A DNA stretch of 64,000 nucleotides from Cupriavidus plantarum (GCF_905397285.1 NZ_CAJPUX010000012.1:21454-85453); one strand, 5' to 3'. Counted from the first letter of the stretch, positions 28,597-38,067 are shown. A program made the numbers and translations. Notes: generated from the letters alone by a model not told the origin.

Positions 28597-30450
28597 TCAG
28601 AACAGGTCGATTGCCGCCACGGCGTCCGCATCGCGGACCGGCGCGTCCTCCGGCATCACGGTATCGGCAAGCCAGGCGGGTTCCGCGTCACCGCCGAGCG
28701 GATCCTGCGGCAGCACGCGATGAATCAGCACGGCCTGCGCCAGACGCATGCGGCGGGCGGAGCCGATGCGGCCCGCTTCCCATGCCATCGCCACGGCGCT
28801 GGTCACGTGATAGAGCGCCGAGGCCGCCTGACGCGCCAGGACGTCGCCCTCGGCATTGGCATCGGCCGCGCGCTGCGCCTGCGCGACGGCGCCGGCCAGC
28901 ACACGCTCGAAGCGCTCGCGTGCCGATGCGTGCAGCGGCGTGTCGGCGAGCAAAGCTTGCAGATGAGCCCGCAGCACCGGCAGCGATTGTTCGCGGCGGA
29001 TCGCGCGCAGCACGTCCAGCGCGACGATATTGCTCGTCCCCTCCCAGATCGAGCCGAGGTGCGCGTCCCGCACGAGGCGCGGATCGCTCCATTCTTCGAT
29101 GTAGCCGCAGCCGCCGCGCATCTCCATCGCATCGCCCGTCACCTTGCGGGCGTCGCGGCAAGCGCGGAACTTGATCAGCGGCGTGAGGATGCGCATCAGC
29201 GCATACGCATCGGTCTCGCCGGCATCCGCGCGGCGCAGCGCTTCGGCGGTCTGGAACACCATCGTCCGCGCCTGCTCGGTCGGCAGGGTGAGCTTGAGCA
29301 ACTGGCGGCGCATCAGCGGCATGTCGATGAGCCGCTTGCCGAAGGCCTGGCGTTCGCGCGCGATGAACAGGCCCTCTGTCAGCGCGCGGCGCATCAGGCC
29401 GGCGGCACGCACCCCGTTGGAGAGGCGCGAGTTGTTGATCATGTCGGCCATCTGCACGAAGCCGCGGCCCGGTTCGCCGACAAGCCATGCGTGCGCGCCC
29501 TCGAGGCGGATCTCGCCGCTCGCCATCGAGCGCGTGCCCAGCTTGTCCTTCAGGCGGATGATGCGATAGTGGTTGGCGCTGCCGTCCGCAAGCGTGCGCG
29601 GCAACAGGAACAGCGACACGCCCTTGATGCCGGCCACCGCACTGCCATCGGCCTCCTCCACGCGCGCGAGCACCATGGCCAGCGCCGCATCCGGATTCGA
29701 GCAGAACCACTTGTCCCCGATGAGGCGCCAGCCGCCTTCGGCCGACGGATCGCGCACGGCGCGCGTGGCCGTGGCCGCGACGTCGGAGCCGGCGCCCTGC
29801 TCCGTCATGAACATCGCGCCCTGATACAGATCGTCGAACACCTGCGTGGTGAGATTCGGCAGATATCGTTCGACCAGCGTGGGGTCGCCGAACTTGCGCA
29901 GCGTGCGGGTGAGCGAGTCCGTCATCGACAGCGGGCAGCACAGACCGAACTCGGCCTGCACGAACAGATAGGTCAGCGCGTACTTGGCCGCGGGCGGCAT
30001 GGGCTTGTCCCAGCCCAGCACGCCCCCGCGATGCGAGACGGCGGCGAGGCCAAACTCGGAGAACGCCACGCGCTCGAGCTCGATATAGGCCGGATGCTTG
30101 TGAATGCGCTGCGCGTCGAGCCCGCTGCGCGTGCGATGGGACAGCGTTGGCGGCGCGTGGTCCGCCACATTGGCGAGTTCGTCGAGCACGCCGCCGGCGA
30201 GTGCGCCCATGCGTTCGAGGTGAGGCAGCAAGTGCTGGTACAGATCGGCCGGCACATACAGCGGCAGCAGCGCGCGCAGATCCGGGTCGGCCGTGAACAG
30301 GCTGCCACCGTGGCGGTCGGGGACCGGGTGGGCTCGCGTCGCGTCGTCGGATTGCGGGGCGGCGGGTTTAGGGGCGGTGGATTGCGGGGCGGATCGCGGG
30401 GCGGATTGCGGGGCGGCGGCCGGGGCCGCGCGCAGGGCGCTGGTGGGCAT
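28597..30450 (-). CDS. AidB-like acyl-CoA dehydrogenase
   Basis: 617 residues from the ATG at 30450 (ggagacgatgc upstream). The enlarged AidB/FadE-like form is visible: an extended N-domain, the FAD site FMTEQGAGSDVAATATRAV, GDKWFCSNPDA, and GGCGYIEEWSDPRLVRDAHL followed by SIWEGTSNIVALD. The first 40 residues are low-complexity Ala/Pro/Gln repeats, probably disordered. It is the first gene of the operon, divergent from the LysR gene at 30581. Confidence 0.9.
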   Translation of the reverse strand: MPTSALRAAPAAAPQSAPRSAPQSTAPKPAAPQSDDATRAHPVPDRHGGSLFTADPDLRALLPLYVPADLYQHLLPHLERMGALAGGVLDELANVADHAPPTLSHRTRSGLDAQRIHKHPAYIELERVAFSEFGLAAVSHRGGVLGWDKPMPPAAKYALTYLFVQAEFGLCCPLSMTDSLTRTLRKFGDPTLVERYLPNLTTQVFDDLYQGAMFMTEQGAGSDVAATATRAVRDPSAEGGWRLIGDKWFCSNPDAALAMVLARVEEADGSAVAGIKGVSLFLLPRTLADGSANHYRIIRLKDKLGTRSMASGEIRLEGAHAWLVGEPGRGFVQMADMINNSRLSNGVRAAGLMRRALTEGLFIARERQAFGKRLIDMPLMRRQLLKLTLPTEQARTMVFQTAEALRRADAGETDAYALMRILTPLIKFRACRDARKVTGDAMEMRGGCGYIEEWSDPRLVRDAHLGSIWEGTSNIVALDVLRAIRREQSLPVLRAHLQALLADTPLHASARERFERVLAGAVAQAQRAADANAEGDVLARQAASALYHVTSAVAMAWEAGRIGSARRMRLAQAVLIHRVLPQDPLGGDAEPAWLADTVMPEDAPVRDADAVAAIDLF

Positions 30451-30580
30451 GCATCGTCTCCTGAAGCGACGCCGGCCGCTCTTGGGCGAGGACCGGACTG
30501 ATTTGGGCTTCATTATTCGGATGTCAGCGATTCACGTCTAATTCTAAAATTAGCTCGATCCATATAATTTTTGTATCGCC

Positions 30581-31468
30581 ATGGAATTCCGCCACCTGCG
30601 CTACTTCCTCGTGCTCGCCGAGGAACTGCATTTCGGCCGGGCCGCCCGCCGGCTATCGATTTCCCAGCCGCCGCTGTCGCTGAACATTCAGCAGCTGGAG
30701 GCGTCGGTGGGCGCACGGCTCTTCGAGCGCGACAGCCGCGGCGTGCGGCTGACGGCCGCCGGGCGCGCGTTCCGGGAGTCCGCCACGGCGCTGCTCGCGC
30801 AGGCCGAGGCGGCCCGCCAGCTGGCCCGGGAAATCGAGGCAGGCGCCGTGGGGCGGCTGCGCGTCGGCTTTGTCGGGTCGATGCTCTATCGCGGCATGCC
30901 GCAGTTATTGCAGGATTTCGAGGCGCGGTATCCGGGCATCCAGGTCGCGCTGACCGAGCTGAACTCGCAGGAGCAGATCGATGCGCTGCTGCATGGAGAA
31001 CTCGATGCCGGCTTTGTCCACACGCGCCGCGTGCCCGACGAGCTGACGACGGTGCTCGCCCACCGGGAGCAGTTCGTATGCTGCATGCCGGAGGGCCATG
31101 CGCTGGCGGTGCGACAGAACGTCGCGCTGACCGATCTGCGCGGCGAGCCCTTCGTGCTCTTCTCGCGGCAGGCGTCGCCCGACTATTACAACCGCATCTT
31201 CGAGATGTGCGTGGCGCAGGGCTTTTACCCACAGGTGCGGCACGAGATGCGCCACTGGCTGTCGGTCGTCTCGCTGGTATCGCAGGGCATGGGCGTTGCG
31301 GTGGTGCCCGCGGCGCTGGCGCGCTCGGGCATGGCGGGCGCGGTGTTCCGGCCGCTAAGCGGCACCGATGTGCCGTCGGAGGTGTACTGCGTATGGCGGC
31401 AGCAACCGGACAATCCCGCGCGCGATCATTTTGTGAACACCGTGCGCATGGCGGGCGGGTCCGATTAA
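30581..31468 (+). CDS. LysR-family regulator of the acyl-CoA operon
   Basis: 295 residues. The N-terminal HTH has the classic form MEFRHLRYFLVLAEELHFGR then AARRLSISQPPLSLNIQQLE, and an effector domain follows (about 90-290). It resembles the BenM/CatM-like branch in its opening. It is divergent from the dehydrogenase gene with about 130 bp between the starts, the standard arrangement for a LysR activator of the neighbouring operon. The inducer is presumably the carboxylic acid or its CoA ester. Confidence 0.92.
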   Translation: MEFRHLRYFLVLAEELHFGRAARRLSISQPPLSLNIQQLEASVGARLFERDSRGVRLTAAGRAFRESATALLAQAEAARQLAREIEAGAVGRLRVGFVGSMLYRGMPQLLQDFEARYPGIQVALTELNSQEQIDALLHGELDAGFVHTRRVPDELTTVLAHREQFVCCMPEGHALAVRQNVALTDLRGEPFVLFSRQASPDYYNRIFEMCVAQGFYPQVRHEMRHWLSVVSLVSQGMGVAVVPAALARSGMAGAVFRPLSGTDVPSEVYCVWRQQPDNPARDHFVNTVRMAGGSD

Positions 31469-31473
31469 AGAAA

Positions 31474-31504
31474 AAAGCCACCGGTCCCTGAGGGCGGTGG
31501 CTTT
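31474..31504 (+). terminator. Intrinsic terminator after the LysR gene
   Basis: AAAGCCACCG (31474-31483) pairs perfectly with CGGTGGCTTT (31495-31504). An A run precedes the stem, so it could work in both directions. It lies directly after the LysR stop codon. Confidence 0.8.
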
Positions 31505-31716
31505 GGAAAGTACGCGTGGAACGGGGTGTTCAGCGTGCTTGCAGCTTAGCGTCGGAGCCTCGGCAGTCCAATAACACGAATGTGGTATTCCAATAAAATC
31601 GTGCGCCCGGCGTGAAATTTTTACGCGTTTTTTATATCGAAGCCCTGCTGCCACCCTTGTGTCACGCGCCATTCCGGTGCGAACGACGCCGATCTTGCGG
31701 CAATTGCTATACAATC

Positions 31717-31735
31717 GAGAACGATTTTTATTTAC
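31717..31735 (+). promoter_or_regulatory. Candidate Fur box upstream of feoA
   Basis: GAGAACGATTTTTATTTAC agrees with the 19-bp Fur consensus at 12 positions by my count and sits 20 bp before the feoA start in an AT-rich patch. It is a moderate match, supported mainly by the function of the genes it precedes. Confidence 0.45.
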
Positions 31736-31755
31736 GACCCTACAAGGTCCACAGC

Positions 31756-32100
31756 ATGATGCGGTTGTCTGAACTTCCCCGGCGTACCGCCGCCGTTGTG
31801 CAAGCGGTGGAGGATCTCTCGCCCGACGACGCGATCGCGCGGCGGTTGCGCGATCTCGGCTTCGTGCCCGGTGAAGCGGTACAGATCATCGCGTTCGGCC
31901 CGTTCGGCAAGGATCCGATCGTCGCACAGGTGGGCTTCACGCGGTTCGCGCTGCGTCGTGCCGAGGCGGCCCGCATCACGGTCGATGTCGCCAGTGCGTC
32001 GGTGACGAACATCGCGCCGGACGCAGAGTCGGCCGGACTAGCCACCGAACGCGCTACCGAACAAGCTACCGAACAAGCCGCGGCCAAGCGTCTGGCCTGA
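31756..32100 (+). CDS. feoA: Ferrous iron transport protein A
   Basis: 114 residues from the ATG at 31756. The SH3-like FeoA core (about 1-80) contains MRLSELPRRTAAVV, RRLRDLGFVPGEAVQI and RFALRRAEAARI. The last 35 residues are an added tail with three near-identical TERATEQATEQAA units, absent from short FeoA proteins and probably disordered. FeoA is cytosolic and supports FeoB-driven Fe2+ uptake. feoB follows after 89 bp. Confidence 0.9.
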   Translation: MMRLSELPRRTAAVVQAVEDLSPDDAIARRLRDLGFVPGEAVQIIAFGPFGKDPIVAQVGFTRFALRRAEAARITVDVASASVTNIAPDAESAGLATERATEQATEQAAAKRLA

Positions 32101-32189
32101 ACATCGCGCGCCGCGGCCTGCGTCGAATCGGCGCGGCGACCGCGCCTGGCCTCACCCCTCTACACGCCGCACGGGTTTCATTCCTGCCT

Positions 32190-34049
32190 ATGTCCGTTGC
32201 TCCGAACTCCGCCGCATTGCGCATCGCGCTCGTCGGCAATCCCAACTGCGGCAAGACCGCGCTCTTCAACCGCCTGACCGGCAGCCGCCAGAAGGTGGCC
32301 AACTATGCCGGCGTGACCGTCGAGCGCAAGGAAGGCCAGTTCGTGGCGCCGAGTGGCCGCATCGTGCGGATTCTCGACCTGCCCGGCGCCTATAGCCTGC
32401 GCGCCGCGAGCCTCGATGAAACCGTGACGCGCGAGGTCGTGCTCGGCCAGCGCGCCGACGAGCCGCGTCCCGACCTGCTCGTGTCCGTGGTCGATGCGAC
32501 CAACCTGCGGCTGCACCTGCGCTTCGTGCTCGAACTGCGCCGCCTTGGCCTGCCGATGGTCGTGGTCCTGAACATGAGCGATGCCGCCGCGAAGCGCGGC
32601 ATCCTGATCGATCGCGACAAGCTGTCCGCCGCGCTCGGCGTGCCCGTCGTCCAGACCGTGGCGGTCAAGCGCGATGGCGCCGCCGCGCTGATCGAGGTGC
32701 TCGAGGGCCAGTTACCCAAGGCGCTGCCCGCCCAGCCGCTCGACGGACTGTCGGATCTCGACACGCACGCGGAGGTCCGCCGGCTCCTCGCGGCCGCGGT
32801 CACGATGCCCGCGCGCACCGCGCGTGTCGACGATGCGCTCGACCGCGTGCTGCTGCATCCCGTGTTCGGCCTCGTCATCCTCGCCGTTCTGCTGTTCTTC
32901 ATGTTCCAGGCCGTATTCTCGTGGGCGGAGCCGCTGATGGACGGCATCGAGGGCGGCGTGCATATGCTCGGCGAAGTCGTCGGCACGTGGATGCCGGACG
33001 GCATGCTCAAGAGCCTGATCGTCGATGGCATGATCGCGGGCCTCGGCAGCGTGATCGTGTTCCTGCCGCAGATCCTGATCCTCTTTCTGTTCATCCTCAC
33101 GCTGGAGGAATCGGGCTATCTTCCACGCGCGGCGTTCCTGCTCGACCGGCTGATGATGGGTGCCGGCCTCTCGGGCCGCTCGTTCATTCCGCTGCTGTCG
33201 AGCTTCGCCTGCGCGATTCCGGGGATCATGGCCACGCGCACGATCCAGGATCCGCGCGATCGCCTGACGACCATTCTCGTCGCGCCGTTGATGACCTGCT
33301 CCGCGCGGCTGCCGGTGTACGCCTTGCTGATTGGTGCCTTCATTCCCGAGCGTACGGTGGCAGGCCTCTTCAATCTGCAGGGGCTCGTGCTGTTCGCGCT
33401 GTATGTTGCCGGCATCCTCAGCGCGCTGATCGTCGCCTACGTGCTCAAGTACTTCCGACGCGACCGCACCGATCATCCGCTGCTGATGGAACTGCCGTCG
33501 TATCGCATTCCCAATCCGCGTGACGTGGCCATCGGGCTGTGGGAACGCGCACGCATCTTCCTGTCGCGCGTCGGCAAGGTGATTCTCGCGCTAACCGTGC
33601 TGCTGTGGTTCCTGGCCACGTTCCCGTCGCCGCCCGATGGCGCGACCGCACCCGCCATCGATTACAGCTTTGCCGGCATGATCGGCAAGGGACTCGAGCA
33701 CATCTTCGCGCCGATCGGCTTCAACTGGCAGATCTGCATCGCGCTGGTGCCGGGCCTGGCCGCGCGCGAAGTGGCCGTCGGGGCATTGGCTACGGTCTAC
33801 GCGTTGTCCGGCAGCGACGACACCGTGGCGACGCAACTGGCCCCGATGATCGCCGCGCAATGGTCGCTGGCCACCGCACTGTCGTTGCTCGCCTGGTACG
33901 TATTTGCGCCACAATGCATCTCGACGCTGGCCGTGATCCGCCGCGAGACCAACTCGTGGAAAGTGATGGCGCTCTCGGCGGCGTACCTCACCGGCCTCGC
34001 ATACCTCGCGTCGTTCGTGACGTATCGCGTGGCCTTGATGTTCAGCTGA
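32190..34049 (+). CDS. feoB: Ferrous iron transporter B
   Basis: 619 residues. The G domain has G1 GNPNCGKT (16-23), G3 DLPG (63-66) and G4 NMSD (128-131). The membrane part carries the Gate motifs, including PRAAFLLDRLMMGAGLSGRS and the SSFACAIPGIMATR stretch with its conserved Cys, repeated as PLMTCSARLPVYALLI. At 619 residues it is shorter than E. coli FeoB (773) but typical of Cupriavidus-like versions. It imports Fe2+ across the inner membrane. Confidence 0.97.
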   Translation: MSVAPNSAALRIALVGNPNCGKTALFNRLTGSRQKVANYAGVTVERKEGQFVAPSGRIVRILDLPGAYSLRAASLDETVTREVVLGQRADEPRPDLLVSVVDATNLRLHLRFVLELRRLGLPMVVVLNMSDAAAKRGILIDRDKLSAALGVPVVQTVAVKRDGAAALIEVLEGQLPKALPAQPLDGLSDLDTHAEVRRLLAAAVTMPARTARVDDALDRVLLHPVFGLVILAVLLFFMFQAVFSWAEPLMDGIEGGVHMLGEVVGTWMPDGMLKSLIVDGMIAGLGSVIVFLPQILILFLFILTLEESGYLPRAAFLLDRLMMGAGLSGRSFIPLLSSFACAIPGIMATRTIQDPRDRLTTILVAPLMTCSARLPVYALLIGAFIPERTVAGLFNLQGLVLFALYVAGILSALIVAYVLKYFRRDRTDHPLLMELPSYRIPNPRDVAIGLWERARIFLSRVGKVILALTVLLWFLATFPSPPDGATAPAIDYSFAGMIGKGLEHIFAPIGFNWQICIALVPGLAAREVAVGALATVYALSGSDDTVATQLAPMIAAQWSLATALSLLAWYVFAPQCISTLAVIRRETNSWKVMALSAAYLTGLAYLASFVTYRVALMFS

Positions 34050-34092
34050 ACCGTTGGATGAACCGGCGACGATGTTGCCGGTCGAATCGACC

Positions 34093-34416
34093 ATGACGCT
34101 CTATCACGCTTTCGAAACCCTGGTCGTCCCGCTGATCGTGCTCGCATGCGCGCTCTCGGTGGCGGCACGTTATCTGCCCCGCACGCGCGAACGCGTGAAG
34201 GCGAGCCTTGCCGGCATGCTCGGCGGCGCGATGGCGCCAGGCTGGCGCGGGTGGATCGCCCGGCGGCTTAGTCCTGCCGCCGCTGCGGGGTGCGCGACAG
34301 GCTGCGACACCAACAGCGGCTGCGGCACCTGCGGTTCGAACACTTCCGCGTCTGCTCCGCCGCCATCCGCGACGGGCGGCAACGAGCAGGTGATACGGTT
34401 CATGCGGCGTCCCTGA
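34093..34416 (+). CDS. Cys-rich membrane-anchored protein downstream of feoB
   Basis: 107 residues from the ATG at 34093; longer starts (34072, or the TTG at 34054) are possible. One N-terminal membrane helix (LVVPLIVLACALSVAARYL) is followed by a basic stretch and a cysteine cluster, CATGCDTNSGCGTCGS, with four Cys in 14 residues. The position right after feoB matches small FeoC or FeoB-associated Cys-rich proteins. The cysteines could bind iron or an Fe-S cluster on the cytosolic side. The role is inferred from context. Confidence 0.7.
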   Translation: MTLYHAFETLVVPLIVLACALSVAARYLPRTRERVKASLAGMLGGAMAPGWRGWIARRLSPAAAAGCATGCDTNSGCGTCGSNTSASAPPPSATGGNEQVIRFMRRP

Positions 34417-34440
34417 AACGTCTATTCGCGCGTTCAACAA

Positions 34441-34463
34441 GCGACCCGATGGGTCGCTTTTTT
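34441..34463 (+). terminator. Intrinsic terminator of the feo operon
   Basis: GCGACCC-GAT-GGGTCGC is a perfect 7-bp stem followed by a T run, 24 bp after the Cys-rich gene. Confidence 0.9.
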
Positions 34464-34477
34464 GTTGTCTCCGCGAG

Positions 34478-34558
34478 ACGCAGAAACGGGTACGGTCCAC
34501 GCAGAAACGGGTACGCCCGGCGAATGAACCGAGCCTTGAGGGCGCAGAAATGGGTACG
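34478..34558 (+). repeat. Intergenic repeat locus B, three copies
   Basis: ACGCAGAAACGGGTACG occurs at 34478-34494 and 34499-34515 (21-bp period), and a variant GCGCAGAAATGGGTACG at 34542-34558. The same unit is found at 26388 and, inverted, at 53128. The copies lie between the feo terminator and the haem operon promoter. Confidence 0.75.
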
Positions 34559-34662
34559 CGCGGACCCCTTGCACCGTAAGTCCTGCGCTTGACATCCCCA
34601 CCCTGAAGCGCCTCCCTCAGCACTGTGTATCGGAATGTCACGAGACGTAAGTTCTTGTACAT

Positions 34663-34681
34663 GAGAATGTTAACCATTATC
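34663..34681 (+). promoter_or_regulatory. Fur box upstream of the haem uptake operon
   Basis: GAGAATGTTAACCATTATC matches the 19-bp Fur consensus at 16 positions. It lies 35 bp before the receptor start in an AT-rich island, as expected for iron-repressed control of the whole haem operon. Confidence 0.85.
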
Positions 34682-34716
34682 ATTTGCACCTTCATTCGTA
34701 ATAAAACGATCTTAAA

Positions 34717-36738
34717 GTGCTTGCATCGCCCCTCGCATCGACGTCGACGCTGCGTCGAAGCTGCATCGCAGCCTGCATCGGCGCTCTCCTTGGCCCCGGC
34801 CTGCCAACGGAGGCACGGGCGCAATTTGCCACCGGCGACGCCCCTCTGCTGCCTTCCGTGGTCGTTACGGGTACCCGGTCCGAAAAGCCCATCGACGAGA
34901 CCCCGGTGAAGACGGAGGTCGTGGATCGGCAGGAAATCGACCGCACGCATGCCCGCACGCTCAAGGACGCCCTCGAAAACGTACCCGGGCTGCAATTGCG
35001 GGAGATTCACGGCAAGTCCGGCTACGAGGTGTCGTTGCAGGGCATGACCAGCGATCAGGTGCTCATCCTGATCGATGGCCTGCCGATCAGCGCCAGCACC
35101 GGTTCGACGGTCGATGTCTCGCAGTACCTGTTGGCGGAAGTCGACCGCGTGGAAGTGGTCAAGGGCGCCAGCTCCGCGCAGTACGGCAGTTCCGCCATGG
35201 GCGGCGTGATCAACGTCATCACCCGCCCGATCTCGAAGGGTCTGTCCGCGGCGGCCACGGCCGATGCCGGCACGTACGGCGGGCAGAACGCGGATGGCAC
35301 GCCAGGCCTGCTCCACGGCAGCATGCGCGTCGAGGGCGGTACCGAGACGCTGCGCGCGCGCGTCGCGGCCGATGCGCTCGACAACAAGGGCTTCGCCGTC
35401 GATCCGGATGGCTGGACGCAGCATGGCGACAAGGTACGGCGCCAGCAGTATTCAGGGCGGCTCGAATGGCTCCCGACGCCCGCCGGCACGTTCTGGGTGG
35501 ACGCCAGCGCGTACCGCGAAACGGACGAACAGCGCTATCGGTATTACGCACCGCCGAACTACGTGCCGCAGCGCAAGAGCGAGGACATCGACCGCAACCG
35601 CTTTACCGGCGGCGGCCAGTGGAAGTTCGACAACGGCGTGCGCGCGCGCGTGGCGGGCATGACCGAGGGCTACGACAGCACCTCGCGCGAGTATTCGAAT
35701 GCGGTGCAGACCGGCGTCCGCACGTCGTCGCAACGCACGGACCATCTGTCCATGCAGTTCGACATGCCCGCGTGGCGTTCGCAGTTGTGGCAGTTCGGCG
35801 CGGACCTGCATCGCGAACGCCTGAATCAGACCAGCAACAATATTTCGGAGATCGCCGGCAATGCGGAACGGCGCAACGGCGAGCTATACGTGCAGAACGA
35901 CATCCTCTTCAGCGAGCGCTGGGAGATGATCGTCGGCCTGCGTGGCCAGCACGATTCCGACTTCGGCAGCCACTTCGCGCCGAAGGTCGGCGTGCGCGGC
36001 ACGCTGGTAGAGAACGACGACTGGAAGGGCGTGGTGCGCGCGAATTTCGGCCAGGGCTATCGCGTGCCCAACCTGAAGGAACGCTACTACCTGTTCGATC
36101 ACAGTTCGCTCGGCTACATGGTGCTCGGCAATCCGAACCTGAAGCCCGAGTCGTCCAACAGCTTCCAGCTCGGTGGCACGCTGAACTGGCGCGACCGCCT
36201 CGTGCTCGACACCAACCTGTTCTACAACCACGTCAGCAATCTGATCCAGACCGACATGGCCAACTTCACGGTCGTGAACGGCATTGCGGTCTACACCTAT
36301 CGCAACGTGGCACGGGCGCGCACGCAAGGCGTGGAAACCGCGCTGCGCTGGGTCGCCACCGACGCGCTCCGCTTCAATGTCTCGTACACGTACACCGACA
36401 CCGAAGACCTCAATACGGGCACCGAACTCACGCGCCGGCCGCGCAACATGGGCCGCGTCGGCATGGACTGGCGCCTGCTGCCCGGCACGGAACTGACCAC
36501 GCGCGCGCGCTTCCAGAGCAGCGAGCTGGTCGATTCCACGAGCAACGCCCGCTCCGCGGGCTGGGGGACGCTCGACCTCGTGCTGAACCAGAAGATCGGA
36601 CGCAACGTCACCGCCTTCGTCGGGGTGAACAACCTGTTCGATCGCCAGCGCGACTTCTCCAATGCCAATGATTTCGGGCCGGTGGCGGGCCGATTCGTGT
36701 ACCTCGGCGCGCGCGTCAACGTCGACGTGGTGCGCTAG
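34717..36738 (+). CDS. TonB-dependent haem receptor
   Basis: 673 residues from a GTG start; no ATG fits, and no clear ribosome binding site is seen. A signal peptide ends near EARAQFA. A TonB-box-like SVVVTGTR precedes the plug domain (about 55-165, with LILIDGLPI and VEVVKGASSAQYGSSAMGGVINVI). The beta-barrel fills the rest. The haem-receptor NPNL motif is present (GNPNLKPESS), and the FRAP box appears as YRVPNLKER. The C-terminus is not Phe/Trp (VDVVR). The gene heads an operon with hmuY-, hmuS- and hmuTUV-like genes, which makes haem the likely ligand. Confidence 0.9.
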   Translation: MLASPLASTSTLRRSCIAACIGALLGPGLPTEARAQFATGDAPLLPSVVVTGTRSEKPIDETPVKTEVVDRQEIDRTHARTLKDALENVPGLQLREIHGKSGYEVSLQGMTSDQVLILIDGLPISASTGSTVDVSQYLLAEVDRVEVVKGASSAQYGSSAMGGVINVITRPISKGLSAAATADAGTYGGQNADGTPGLLHGSMRVEGGTETLRARVAADALDNKGFAVDPDGWTQHGDKVRRQQYSGRLEWLPTPAGTFWVDASAYRETDEQRYRYYAPPNYVPQRKSEDIDRNRFTGGGQWKFDNGVRARVAGMTEGYDSTSREYSNAVQTGVRTSSQRTDHLSMQFDMPAWRSQLWQFGADLHRERLNQTSNNISEIAGNAERRNGELYVQNDILFSERWEMIVGLRGQHDSDFGSHFAPKVGVRGTLVENDDWKGVVRANFGQGYRVPNLKERYYLFDHSSLGYMVLGNPNLKPESSNSFQLGGTLNWRDRLVLDTNLFYNHVSNLIQTDMANFTVVNGIAVYTYRNVARARTQGVETALRWVATDALRFNVSYTYTDTEDLNTGTELTRRPRNMGRVGMDWRLLPGTELTTRARFQSSELVDSTSNARSAGWGTLDLVLNQKIGRNVTAFVGVNNLFDRQRDFSNANDFGPVAGRFVYLGARVNVDVVR

Positions 36739-36759
36739 TTCAACTGGGAGGAAGCTCAA

Positions 36760-38067
36760 ATGAAAAATAACCGAACGATTCACGCAACGACGGTCAATAC
36801 CGTCATGCTCGCACTGATCACGACCGTGCTCGCGGCATGCGGCGGCGGCGGCGATTCGCCATCCACGACTACGCCGACGGCCAGCAATCCCTCGACACCG
36901 ACGACCCCCGTGACGCCCGCCACGGCGTTCACGCAGTCCGGCACGTGGACCTTCACGCTGCCGGCCAATGGCGCGTCACTGTGCTACGACTTCAACGCGC
37001 AGGCGCAGACGGCTGATTGCACCGGCACCGCGTGGGACCTGAAGGTCAAGGGCGGCAACAGGACGGCGTCGTTCTGGACCAACAGCGGTTCCAGCGGCAC
37101 GGGCAACGGCGGCGCATTCGGCGGCCCCTTCGACCACACGTGGAGTGAATTGCTTGCCTGGAAGAACGCGACGACCGATCCGGTCAATGGCGCGATTCCC
37201 GCCACGTTGTACTTCAAGGATGCGGCGAGCAGCGTGTTCACGGGCACGAACTCCATCCAGTCGGCCGTGTTCGAATACGGCGTAGGCGGAGAAACGGATC
37301 ACCTGCTGTACCCGACGTGGCGCACGTTCCTGATCACGACGAACAGCGCGGTGCTCGACGCGACCGGCGCGGGCGCGCAGGTCTTCGCGCTGCAGGTGAC
37401 GGGCTACTATGGCGGCGCGGGCGGTACCACGTCTGGCTTTCCGTCGATCCGATGGGTCGACCGCGCCAATCCAGGCGTGGTTCGCACCGCCACCGTCAAC
37501 GCCACGACCGACTGGGTCTACTTCGACCTCGATGCGGGCGCGGTGTCGACGGCCACCGGCACGTGGCATATCGCGTTCAACCGCAACAACCTCAAATTGA
37601 ACGGTGGCGAATCGGGCAGCGGCACGGTGGCAGGCTTCGTGGGCCGTACGCCGGCGGGCTTCTATGACGCGAGCAACAAGCCCATTGCGTCGAAGTTCAC
37701 CGACCCGTCGAACGCCAGCGCAACGCTCGCCGACCTCGGCGACGCGACGCTGGCCGTGCCAGCGACGGTGAGCGCGTGGCTCAAGGATGCGACCGCTTCA
37801 TCACTCAATCCGACGTGGACAGGCACGTTCCCCAACCCCCTCAACTATGGCTGGTTCACGTACTATCCCACTGCAGCGGCTGCTACGGCGGCAGGCCTGC
37901 CCGCCGTTGCGCACGTGATCGCGGCAAACCCGCAGAACGCCGCGCTGGTGCGCGGTGGGGAAGGCACGACCTATGCACGCTTCCACGTGACGCAGATTCA
38001 GTACGCGAATCCCAGCGATGTGAACAGCGCGCAGACCTGGACCGTGCAGTACGACGTGCAGCCCTGA
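36760..38067 (+). CDS. HmuY-like haem-binding lipoprotein
   Basis: 435 residues. The lipobox LAAC (Cys27) follows a signal segment, then a Gly/Ser/Thr/Pro-rich tether (about 28-55). The body is beta-rich and looks like a duplicated HmuY fold: a first half with WDLKVKGGNRTASFWTNSG and a second with TYARFHVTQIQYANPSD near the end. HmuY proteins capture haem at the surface and hand it to the TonB receptor. Position directly after the receptor gene (21 bp) supports this. HmuY was defined in Bacteroidetes, and the assignment here is by overall pattern and context. Confidence 0.75.
   Translation: MKNNRTIHATTVNTVMLALITTVLAACGGGGDSPSTTTPTASNPSTPTTPVTPATAFTQSGTWTFTLPANGASLCYDFNAQAQTADCTGTAWDLKVKGGNRTASFWTNSGSSGTGNGGAFGGPFDHTWSELLAWKNATTDPVNGAIPATLYFKDAASSVFTGTNSIQSAVFEYGVGGETDHLLYPTWRTFLITTNSAVLDATGAGAQVFALQVTGYYGGAGGTTSGFPSIRWVDRANPGVVRTATVNATTDWVYFDLDAGAVSTATGTWHIAFNRNNLKLNGGESGSGTVAGFVGRTPAGFYDASNKPIASKFTDPSNASATLADLGDATLAVPATVSAWLKDATASSLNPTWTGTFPNPLNYGWFTYYPTAAAATAAGLPAVAHVIAANPQNAALVRGGEGTTYARFHVTQIQYANPSDVNSAQTWTVQYDVQP

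Noticed and set aside
28720..30501. 593-codon open frame antisense to the AidB-like dehydrogenase
   Set aside because: Shadow of the dehydrogenase; repetitive Arg/His-rich sequence without motifs.
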